A stretch of 64,000 nt of DNA from Vesta saturnalis (taxonomy: Eukaryota > Arthropoda > Insecta > Coleoptera > Lampyridae). How positions within the stretch are numbered: position 1 is the stretch's first letter; each line of letters begins with the position of its first letter. Where the stretch lies: positions 1,923,001 to 1,987,000 of the forward strand of contig JARFJB010000921.1 of NCBI GenBank assembly GCA_036346205.1, in the 5' to 3' direction. The translations under genes and the position numbers were made by a program. Shown piece by piece: positions 55,402-64,000 of this stretch. The notes beneath the pieces are model-generated. The model had not been told where the DNA came from and made no database searches. It was given only the letters and a program-made list of their open reading frames with translations.

Positions 55402-55768
55402 CAGGTGTAGCATTGCGCATAATGTCCGACCGAAGAATAGACAGCCAATCAAATTTTTATCAAGAATGTAGCGCCATATTTAAATGCAGAATTAGTCACA
55501 CTGTGTGACGAAAAATGGAAACAAAATTAAACAATTTATAATATATAATTCAAAATTATAATAACCATAAACTAATAAAAATATATACTTCTTAATAAAT
55601 TGACGAAAAAAACATTTATTTCTATATCGATTAGCGAGTTGTAATATTTTGGTATGCTAAGGTAATATTAGGTTATGATTTAGACATGTTGCTTTTTTTA
55701 TTTTGGATAAAGTTATGATTGGTCGAGAGGAAAATGACTACTGCGCACCTTTGGGATTGCTACACCTG
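55402..55768. mobile_element. Short MITE-like element with CAGGTGTAGCA ends
   Basis: CAGGTGTAGCA at 55402-55412 is exactly mirrored at 55758-55768. Further in, GCCAATCA near 55442 is mirrored by TGATTGG near 55717. No target duplication was seen and it has no coding capacity. Confidence 0.5.
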
Positions 55769-55917
55769 TCTTATTACATCATTGTTGGTACCGTTGTCAG
55801 CATAAGATAAATATCAATTCCATTACACACCTAGGTGTGCAAAATGATACTTTCAAACCTCAAATGAAGTGATCAATGCCTACTTTTCGAACCGGCCGGG
55901 AGAAAATTATATTTACA

Positions 55918-56205
55918 CAACAAGTTTGCGTGACAACAGGGATATATTATTTCCCTAGGGAAGTAACTGTAAGACAAACGGTTACTATAGTACCAATCCA
56001 AACACCACTACTTAATTTTGCTAGAATAACGTAAGATTCTCCTAATGAATTTTTGTAATAAAATCATAGAATAACTGTTAATAGACGACATATCGTGTTG
56101 ATCGTGAAAAAAATAATGTACTTTCACAGGAAGTAAGGATTTACTTACTTCCCTTGTAAAGTAATATACTATTTTCACTATCAATAAGTAAGTAGCGCTT
56201 ACAAT
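55918..56205. repeat. R3 repeat, copy 1 (GGGAAGTAA-rich)
   Basis: GACAAACGGTTACTATAGT, CACTACTTAATTTTGCTA, CTAATGAATTTTTGTAATAA and ATCGTGTTGAT recur in order at 57532-57805. Words such as TTTCCCTAGGGA occur in both. The palindrome at 56129-56152 lacks the 64-base addition present in copy 2. Confidence 0.75.
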
Positions 56206-57313
56206 TAGGCATTTTCAAGTGATGTCACAACGCGTGACCTACCCTGACGTTGCACAACTTTAACACACGTTCTTATGGGATGTGATTGTTGTCTGACGAT
56301 TTTATTATTGAAAATCGTAGGCGGTGAAAATGTTTCTGTGCGAATACTTGTAGATGAGAATTGTATTGATACACTTCACCAGAAATACGTGAATGAAGTG
56401 AACAATTACCCTACATAATATTGAAAAGTTGGTGCGATTTTTAGGTTAGTCATCATCAAACTCGTCAAATTAAAGAATTACATTCAAGATATGGCTCTTT
56501 TGGCTATGATATATTAAAATGTGTATATTATAGATTCGTTACTACACTTGGAATACCAAGCTATAAGGCTTTCAATATAATATTTACAAAATTAATTGAA
56601 CCTTATATCAAAATAGCACCACAAGCAGTTATTACAAATAAGGTCAATCATTTTTTGATAGTGTTAATAAAACTCGGGTTAAATTTAGATTTTACTTTGT
56701 CTTCTTATACATTTCATGTTAGTATCCCAACTATTTCTAGAATTTTCTATTCGACACTAAATGTAATGTACTTTCGACTATGTAAATTTATTCTATGGCC
56801 TTAGAGAGACAGTTTAATAAAAACAATGGCACCTTGTTTTAAACAGGCATTTGGCAATAGAATTACCATAACAACTGGGTCTACCTATAAACATCATAAC
56901 ACTATCAAAGTTCTCATAGGGATAACGCCAGCAGGCTCAATATCATATTTCACAAGCAGATGGTAGAATCACTTAAAACCATTTGTTCTGGAATTTACCA
57001 AACATCACATGTGCTTTACTTCATTAAAGTAAGTAACAAAATACTTACAAATTTCTATTGCAATATCTTAAAGGCACGAATACGTGTTCATAAAATTTAA
57101 CCCAACTATAATGTACACTAATAATAATGTTCACTAATTAACTATGAAATATCTTAACACTATATACTAACACTACAATAAGTCAATTATTACAATTTTT
57201 CTGGAGAAAACACTCAAAAATCACAGCAAAACACGTTGATTCCTATGAAACACTAATACAAGTTGTTAGGGGCGAAACTTGTGACGTCAGTGTGACGTAC
57301 TTGAAAATGCCTA
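56206..57313 (+). mobile_element. DDE_Tnp_4-type (ISL2EU-like) element, 1108 bp
   Basis: The ends are perfect 15-base inverted repeats, TAGGCATTTTCAAGT and ACTTGAAAATGCCTA. The flanks read ACAAT on the left and ATATGTCG on the right. The paralogous unfilled sequence at 47720-47730 reads ACAATATGTCG, so the insertion duplicated the dinucleotide AT. The decayed transposase inside supports the class. Confidence 0.82.
56465..57015 (+). pseudogene. DDE_Tnp_4 (IS5/ISL2EU-like) transposase remnant
   Basis: One frame reads through YKAFNIIFTKLIEPYI, then FLIVLIKLGLNLDFTLSSYT and FHVSIPTISRIFYSTLNVMY, the helix-turn-helix 4 region. It then has a TAG at 56802-56804. It continues with MAPCFKQAFGNRITITTGST and YKHHNTIKVLIGITPAGSIS, a hallmark of this family, and a TAG after SRW. 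About 30 residues that normally lie before YKHHNT and carry the first catalytic Asp are missing. It is inactive. Confidence 0.8.
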
Positions 57314-57315
57314 AT

Positions 57316-57805
57316 ATGTCGTTCTAGGGAAGTAGCTTAAATTTACACAATCTTTACAAATTGGCATGACATCAGGGATATAATATTATTTCCCTAGGGA
57401 GGTAAATATCGATATTCTTAAAAAATGGCTGTCATCATAAGATTAACGTAATTATTTATTAATATTATTTATAAACGTACGATTTGCACGTTCTCGGACA
57501 TGTTATTTAAGTCAAAAATGTTTTTCATCAAATGACAAACGGTTACTATAGTGCCAATGTAAAGACCACTACTTAATTTTGCTACAATGACATGAGATTC
57601 TTCTAATGAATTTTTGTAATAAAATCCTAAATAATTGTTAATAGATAATATATCGTGTTGATAATGAAAAAAATAATGTACTTTACATAGGAAGTAAGGA
57701 TTTACTCTACCTCGCCTTGTTAAATCCCGTGCATACGCTCGGGGTTCAAGTAATGCTCGGTAGAGTGAATCCTACTTACTTCCCTTGTAAAGTAATATAC
57801 TATTA
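57316..57805. repeat. R3 repeat, copy 2, with an added hairpin
   Basis: It matches 55918-56205. At 57690-57783 GGAAGTAAGGATTTACTCTA is mirrored by TAGAGTGAATCCTACTTACTT with about 47 loop bases containing GGGGTTCAAG. The equivalent spot in copy 1 lacks this addition. Confidence 0.65.
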
Positions 57806-57818
57806 ATTATAATTTTTT

Positions 57819-58050
57819 TAGGATAACTATGCAACCTCTTTTTTATACCTTCATAACGAAAACAGGCCACATTGTAGAAACAAAAACAATAATGTATGTC
57901 AGAATGACGTTTAAAAGTTCATGTCACATAGAGATTAATATAATGTTAACTTGAAAAAAATTCCAAAGCTGCCCGCTTCTGCAAGATATCTATAATGCAG
58001 TATAACCATTTTCATTAATATTTAATTCATTTTTAGACTTACCTTGCGTT
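57819..58050. repeat. R2 dispersed repeat, copy 3 (partial)
   Basis: GCAACCTCTTTT, AGGCCACATTGTAGAAAC, CAATAATGTATGTCAGA and ATTCCAAAGCTGCC correspond to 47549-47700 and 48413-48570. Confidence 0.65.
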
Positions 58051-58425
58051 GTGTTAAGAAACAAGGTTCTGTAAAATTAAATTTTCTTTAAAATTAAGTC
58101 TACACTTTTTCTTATAAAATTAATCGTTATTCAGGTATTGAAAAAAACACTTAAACTCTACCTTAGGAATGTTTTTGCCGCTAAATTACGCGTCGTATCA
58201 AAAAATTTGCATAGAACATAATTAATCGATATGTTTAAGGTCTATATCTCGGTATTATTGTATCTTTGAAATATGCAACTGTTTTAGAAATATTTGATAA
58301 AAACCAAAAACTGTCCCTAATAAACTACCCCTTCCGCTGCTGGATTTCTCACAAAATCTAATCAGCTCCAAGCGAAATGAGAACAAGCGTAAATACAACA
58401 TTTTAAGTACGTAGGTATTTTACAT
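58051..58425. other. AT-rich sequence, no gene seen
   Basis: Nothing recognised. Confidence 0.45.
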
Positions 58426-58429
58426 ACAT

Positions 58430-58493
58430 CCACACACATACATGCACTCACCCACACACGCACGCACGCACGTGCTCGCACACACACACACAC
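58430..58493. repeat. (CA)n/(CGCA)n microsatellite
   Basis: CACACA, GCACGCACGCAC and CACACACACACACACA blocks form an impure array ending at the duplication that follows. Confidence 0.9.
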
Positions 58494-59746
58494 AATGATA
58501 CTTATATACAGGTAATTGGCAGAATCGAACTGAGTTGCCAACAAGAACGAGATGACGCGTGTAGAACATATTTTAATTAATTAAAATTATCACGAAATTT
58601 TGGAAAAATGTAAGGAAAAGGCTGTTTGATATAAAAAAAAATTATAATCCCTTTTTTAGACGTTTACCTTTAGTAACGAATCCAAGATTCGTTACTTAGT
58701 CCCTTGTAAAACATGTTTAAATCTTTTAAGCTAACAAAAGAATATATTTGCAACTGGAAAATTTATGATTTTAATATTATTGAAAAAGGTGATTAGTACG
58801 AAAGTTTTACGTTTTGGAAAATCTACATTAGTCTAATTTGAACTTCGATATGCTGGTAATAATTTTATTATACTTCCCAGCTTGAAAATTACCGTTATAT
58901 AGTGCCGTAATTAGATAGGTGACGCTAATTTAAAATAAAATTGATAAACTTAAACACTTAAAATTGAACAAAAATAAATACATTCAAATTTATGAAAATA
59001 ATTGCAATATTTTTACATTCAAACGAAAATAAAATTGTGGAACGATAATCAGTTTCGCTGTCGACTATAAACTAAAGCCGTAGTTATGTAGCCTAAATTT
59101 TAATTTGATGAGTTTTGGTCGCACAAATTTTATTAACTTCCACAAATGATACTTATATACAGTTAACCGTATCGAACTGAGTTGCCAACAAGAACGAGAT
59201 GACGCGTGTAGAACATATTTTAATTAATTAAAATTATCACGAAATTTTGGAAAAAGTATAAGGAAAAGGCTATTGGATATAAAAAAAATTTATAATCCCT
59301 TTTTTAGACGTTTATTATAGTAACGAATAAGATTCGAAAATTAATTTGTAAAACATATTTAAATCTTTTAGGCCTAACAAAAGAATATATTTGCAACTGG
59401 AAAATTTATGATTTTAATATTATTGAAAAAGGTCATTAGTACCAAAGTTTTACGTTTTGGAAAATCTACATCAGTCTAATTTGAACTTCGATACGCTGGT
59501 AATAATTTTATTATACTTTCCAGCTTGAAAATTACCGTTATATAGTGCCGTAATTAGGTAGGTGACGCTAATTTAAAATAAAATTGATAAACTTAAACAC
59601 TTAAAATTGAACAAAAATAAATACATGCAAATTTATGAAAATAATTGCAATATTTTTACATACAAACGAAAATAAAATTGTGGAACGATAATTAGTTTCG
59701 CTGTCGACTATAAACTAAAGCCTAAATTTTAATTTGATGAGTTTTT
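58494..59746. repeat. Tandem duplication of about 0.62 kb
   Basis: 58494-59118 and 59145-59746 match closely from AATGATACTTATATACAG to TTTAATTTGATGAGTTTT. Small indels separate the copies. Copy 1 has a perfect 10-base hairpin, GTAACGAATC and GATTCGTTAC (58675-58697), which is partly destroyed in copy 2. Confidence 0.9.
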
Positions 59747-60074
59747 TAGTAGTCGAAAATTATAGATTAATAAACAAAAATAACGATACCAATAATATCT
59801 TTCATTGCTTAATCGTTTTAAATGACCTTAGGAAGAAATGTAATGAATTTTAAGTAAAGCATATTTTTTAATAAATAGCAACCTAAATATTTAAATTAAT
59901 CAAGAATGTTAGTAGCATTGCCAATTTACAAATTTAAAACATTAAAACGTTAGTAAACGTAAGTTTTGAAGGCTGTTAAAAATAGGGAGCATTATGGTAT
60001 AATAAAATAAGACAACGATTTTTTGCTATTTTATGAATTTTATTACTTATCTTATTATTAAATCGCTTCTTATG
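59747..60074. other. AT-rich sequence, no gene seen
   Basis: Nothing recognised. Confidence 0.45.

Positions 60075-60138
<64 letters not shown>
60075..60138. repeat. (TA)n microsatellite
   Basis: About 60 bases of TA. No element end was recognised beside it. Confidence 0.95.
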
Positions 60139-60141
<3 letters not shown>

Positions 60142-61008
60142 CGAAGAGAGGCTGCTGCAAAATGCAGGGGAATTATTCTATCTTCTAGATTTGCCTAATG
60201 CATACGATCCTGAATAAAACAGTACAATTTAAAACAGCAAGAAACGTACATAAACTATTAGATGCAGTCAAAAGGTGTTTATGAATATCATAATAAATTA
60301 TAGTTGTATCTTAGCTGATCATCTTGGAATTCTTAACGTAATCTTAAAAATTGTTACCAATTTGTAATAACATTACTACGTACTGTTAACAATTATTCTT
60401 TTACAATATTTACACTGTGAAATACTAAAATTAATTTGGGGTCTTCAAGGTACATTCTATGTTTCAAAAAGATTGAATTAGCTCACTTTAAAAAACCAAA
60501 AGCTGATTACAAATTACAAACGATTTGTAGATCGGGTGTCAATTTAAAAATTAGTGGAACACATTAAAATGAGTGTGTCCATTGTGACGTAACTGGCCCA
60601 TTTTGGCATAGCAACCGCTTTCTATCATGTGTTTTGGACGATCATCTTGAAAATTTGCAATGGCTTATTGATAAAATAGCCATTCTGATTATAGCACCAT
60701 CTGTTGTAACTTAAAAAAATGATCAGTTATCTTGAAATTAGCTCTGTTGGGAACATTGTAGGTATTTTGAAAATAAAATTAGAAATAAATTTAAATTTAA
60801 TGTATCCAAAGTAAAGGGCATAATTACAATTAAGATAACTGATACAAATACTTTGGATATTTGCGAGTGTAACTACGTCTATGGGCATTATTATTTTGGT
60901 CTCAATATGCAAAAATGTATCAAATGATTCCAAAAAATGAATGTCACAAGCCCAGATGTTTTAGCAAACACGTGAATGGTCAATGAGGTATAAGTAATAA
61001 AAGGCATG
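60139..61008. other. Unassigned sequence
   Basis: No coding or repeat feature recognised. Confidence 0.45.
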
Positions 61009-61175
61009 TGTTATGTATTGAGATTGTTGTTATTTGACTATGGATGCTGTCATGGCAAAATTAATTATTATTAATTGTCATTATATAGTTTCATATAAAT
61101 TATAGAGAAATTCGTATTGTGTAAGTTTATAGTTGTGAATAAATAGTTAAATGAAATAGTAGTTTGATCATAACA
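61009..61175 (+). repeat. 5-prime LTR of the gypsy element
   Basis: It runs from TGTTATGTATTGAG to GATCATAACA. TTTTGGTGATGAGG follows at the usual place of the primer-binding site. Confidence 0.85.
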
Positions 61176-61209
61176 TTTTGGTGATGAGGATAAACAAGAA
61201 AATAAGTAA

Positions 61210-61996
61210 AATGGTGTCACTAGGTAATATAGAGCAATTTAACGTTCATGATGCTTCCCACTGGGTATCTTACCAATAAAGAATCGAGTTTTTCTGATTG
61301 CAAATAATATTACCGAGGAAGAACAATTCTCCTTAGTGTATGTGGTTCTGCTACTTACGAGATTTTACTATCATTAGTTGCTCCAGAAAAGGAGAAAGAA
61401 GTAAAAGATGAAAATATCATAAAAGTGTTAAAAGAACATTTTGCGCCGCGTACATTAGAAATAGTGCATAGATTTAGATTTTATAGACGTAACCCACAAA
61501 TAGTTGAGTCTATGTCTGTTTCTGTTACCTAGACATTTAGCTGGAAGTTGTGGTTTTGAAAACAGAGACAATGCTACGTGATAGACCTGTATGTAGTGTT
61601 GCAGATGAAGCATTGCAACGTCGATTGCTTGCTGAAAAGATTTACATTTTAGCAACGCTGTGGACATGTGCTTAGCTTATGAAACGGCTTCCCAAGGATT
61701 GTCGTTGTTACATGAGTCTAATCTAGCGGTTGGGGGAACTCAAAATACAGGTAATATTAGTATTGTTAAAAAAATACAAGTCCACACAAGGCGATTCAAT
61801 TAGAAAATATTTCAAATGTTTCCGTTGTGAAGGTGAACACACTCCTGATATATGTATGTACAAAGACGTAAATTGTCATCATTGTTCGAAGTTAGGCCGT
61901 ATAGCTAAGGCATGTCTTTCAAAAAAAGGCGAATTAATTTCAAAAATAAAAATTTTTATAGTCAAAGCAGTGAAGAAGCCGAAAATGTATGAGTAG
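61210..61996 (+). pseudogene. gypsy gag with two zinc knuckles, broken
   Basis: The Gag frame is cut by several frameshifts between 61210 and 61720. The open part 61730-61996 carries CFRCEGEHTPDIC (CCHC knuckle) and CHHCSKLGRIAKAC, in which the expected His is Arg. This two-knuckle arrangement is typical of the K02A2.6-type gypsy elements of invertebrates. Confidence 0.75.
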
Positions 61997-61999
61997 CGA

Positions 62000-62610
62000 T
62001 CAAATTAATTATGAATTACCTTTAAACAAACTGAGTATTGGACTAATTTCTAAGTATATGATAACTGTTGAATTAAATGGACATTCTGTTGAAATGGAAG
62101 TTGATCCTGATGTTGCGACCAGTGTAATTAGTTATAAATCAACAATTTTATAGTCCGGAAAAGCTCCTAATGTTAATAAGTCTGGTCCAATATTACGTGA
62201 TTATCAAAATAACGTAATTCCAGTTATCGGTAAATGTGAAGTTCATATTCAATTTGCAGTGCAAATTTACCATTATTAGTTGTAGCGTCTGACAGAGCTA
62301 GTCTTTTAGGGCGAAACTGGTTTGTAGCGTTAGGTTTATCGATTAAAGGCTGCGGAGTATCCAGAAGTTTTTGATACTAATCTTGGTACTTATCGAGGAC
62401 CACCTGTTTCGTTTAATTTGGACCCAGGCATTAAACCAATAGCTTTTAAAGCTAGGAAAGTACCATTTGCTTTAAAAGGTAAAATTGATCGGGAAATAGA
62501 TAAACTGATTGAACAAGGAGTACTAGAGCCAGTGTCACATTCCACACGGTGTACTACTGTAGTCAGTGTATTAAAAGACAATAATGAAATTCGTTTGTGT
62601 GGTTAGTATT
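62000..62610 (+). pseudogene. gypsy protease and N-terminal reverse transcriptase, broken
   Basis: A protease-like stretch has VDPDVATSVIS where an Asp-Thr-Gly triad would be expected, so the active site is lost. RT text follows: FDTNLGTYRGPPVSFNLDPG (split by a frameshift near 62370) and REIDKLIEQGVLEPVSHS. It stops at EIRLCG just where the polymerase fingers begin. The YxDD box is deleted. Confidence 0.75.
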
Positions 62611-63107
62611 AATAAAGCGTTAAAACTGCTGTTTATTTTTTTGGAGAGAAATGGAATTCGACAATCTCTGATAGCTCCATACCATCCAAGTAGTAATGGT
62701 CAGGCGGAACGTATGGTGCAACAAGTGAAGTCTGCACTTACAAAATGTCTTCAAATGACATTTATGTAACCCTTAGTCGATATTTATTGAGACAACACAT
62801 AACTCTACACAGCATGACAGTACTGATGGGTCGTAAACTTGCAAACCTCCTCGATAAAGTTCATCCTGATTTTTCCAAAGAAATATGTACTAAGCAAGAA
62901 GAAAAATGTAATTCGTCCAAAATTAGAACGTTTACTAATAATGATTTAGTGTATTCACGTTCATATGCTAACGGACCTAAATGGGTTCCTTCTACAGTTT
63001 TGGAAGCAACTGGAGCAGGTCCAGATGGTAAGGTAATGCACCGACATACAGATCAACTTCGATCTCGGACATTGCTAGAAGAAGATCGTGGAATTGGAAA
63101 ACCTTGA
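62611..63107 (+). pseudogene. gypsy integrase C-terminal remnant
   Basis: FLERNGIRQSLIAPYHPSSN then GQAERMVQQVKSAL is the end of the integrase core, with the catalytic Glu in QAERM. It is joined by deletion to the RT start. A frameshift near 62745 is followed by a C-terminal part (GPKWVPSTVLEATGAGPDGK, HTDQLRSR) typical of gypsy integrase tails. Confidence 0.78.
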
Positions 63108-63275
63108 TGGAAACGATTTAACCGAATTGGTTCCAGAGTTGGATGTTCCTGGAGATACGCTTTCTCCAAGAATAACAGAACAGTGAGGACAAGGCCATCT
63201 AGAAATAGATGTAGGCCGCAGTATCTCGAGGATTATGAATGTTGAAGGTTATTGATCCAAACTGCACGGGAGGAA

Positions 63276-63452
63276 TGTTATTTATTGAGATTGTCGTTGC
63301 TATTTGACTATGGATGCTGTCATGGCAAAATTAATTATTATTAATTGTGATTATATAGTTTAGTTAATGTCATATAAATTATAGAAATTTGTATTGTGTG
63401 AGTTTATAGTTGTGAATAAATAGTTAAATGAAATAGTAGTTAGATCGTAACA
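63276..63452 (+). repeat. 3-prime LTR of the gypsy element
   Basis: Ten bases longer than the 5-prime copy because of a small extra segment (TTAGTTAATG) near 63362. Confidence 0.85.
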
Positions 63453-64000
63453 GTATGTCAATACAATCCAACAAGAAATCAAAACATGTGATACAAGATA
63501 ATACACTAACATTAGTTAAATGTATAATTGCAGAAGGTACTGTATCAACTCAATATCGTTATTGTCATTGCGGAACAATTTAATAGCTGTTTTTTTATGT
63601 TGCTTATACATCATACAAATATTTATATTAAAAAAATAAAAAGAAAAGAGACATAAAAAAATAAGCAAGAGACGCTGTGAGGTGCACAACTTTACTTTTT
63701 TGATTTCTTCGTCTTATGGGAATTTGGTACTTTTAGTTACCTATTTTCTTATACTATACATGGTTATGTAACCGAACTACATATGTTGCCCTTATTTTTA
63801 ATTTTCACTAAAACTGAGTTTCAAACCTTATTGCATAATAATTTATACATCAAAGATCTTTTTAGATTTTATTGCAAATGGTTATTGCTAATAATTTTTG
63901 AATACTCCGCCATCTATCTGTTGTGTACTAGGAGATTATTACCCGCCTTGTTTTTCTTGTCTTCTGGAATGTTTAATTTGAGAAGAGCACATGATATATT
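63453..64000. other. AT-rich sequence, no gene seen
   Basis: Nothing recognised up to the window edge. Confidence 0.45.

Larger units (their letters stand above)
61009..63452 (+). mobile_element. Ty3/gypsy retrotransposon, internally deleted
   Basis: Short LTRs at 61009-61175 (167 bases) and 63276-63452 (177 bases) share ACTATGGATGCTGTCATGGC and GTTGTGAATAAATAGTTAAA. Both start TGTTAT and end AACA. A purine tract CACGGGAGGAA precedes the right LTR. The flanks GCATG and GTATG may be a 5-base target duplication with one change. The internal 2.1 kb contain gag, protease and the start of RT joined directly to the end of integrase, so about half of the usual coding region is missing. Confidence 0.87.

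Noticed and set aside
61455..61667. Minus-strand open frame over the gypsy gag
   Set aside because: Antisense shadow of the plus-strand gag region.
1..64000. CRISPR array, prophage, operons or other prokaryotic systems
   Set aside because: No regular spacer-repeat array, no dense bacterial gene organisation, and introns and eukaryotic transposons throughout.

Overview
The window is AT-rich eukaryotic DNA that looks like an intergenic or intronic stretch of an insect genome. The evidence is the set of transposable-element families: piggyBac, DD41D mariner-like, insect-type Crypton, Ty1/copia, Ty3/gypsy and Jockey-type LINE. There are also short GT-AG introns, many (TA)n microsatellites, a eukaryotic tRNA-Thr-like sequence and no prokaryotic gene organisation. 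A beetle is possible, but nothing here proves the order. I found no complete host protein-coding gene; one short exon-like block with a consensus splice donor (37791-37920) is the best host candidate.

Layout. 1-6.9 kb: degenerate dispersed repeats, a pogo/Tigger-like end, a pyrimidine-rich repeat tract and one orphan ORF. 6.9-21.6 kb: the most striking region, a train of five different mariner-like elements (called TA-1 to TA-5 here) and one foldback element (FB-6). Each has inverted arms about 440-620 bp long, and they sit next to each other with only TA repeats or short spacers between them. All five transposases are decayed, yet share the spacing expected of a DD41D catalytic core. 22.7-28.1 kb: a spliced piggyBac-like pseudogene next to a minus-strand Jockey-type LINE. 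29-32.2 kb: a hairpin element, a transposase fragment with introns, a miRNA-like hairpin and a second LINE fragment. 34.2-35.4 kb: TA-7, an internally deleted relative of the TA elements with short inverted ends in a TA array. 38.8 kb: tRNA-Thr-like sequence. 39-47 kb: mostly unrecognised AT-rich DNA with a decayed transposase and a 119-bp tandem repeat. 47.7-48.8 kb: a non-autonomous element with a perfect 8-bp target duplication. 49.2-53.9 kb: a nearly full-length copia element on the minus strand with 98.8 percent identical LTRs and a perfect 5-bp target duplication. 54.1-55.2 kb: a Crypton tyrosine-recombinase pseudogene. 56.2-57.3 kb: a DDE_Tnp_4 (ISL2EU-like) element whose insertion site can be read from an uninterrupted paralogous repeat at 47.7 kb. 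58.5-59.7 kb: a tandem duplication. 61.0-63.5 kb: a gypsy deletion derivative.

Functionally the window is a transposon graveyard. Every recognised enzyme gene carries stops, frameshifts, deletions or lost catalytic residues, so little here is likely to be autonomously active. The copia insertion is the youngest-looking. The TA-array train, with concentric terminus-like motifs inside its arms, is the observation I consider most worth following.
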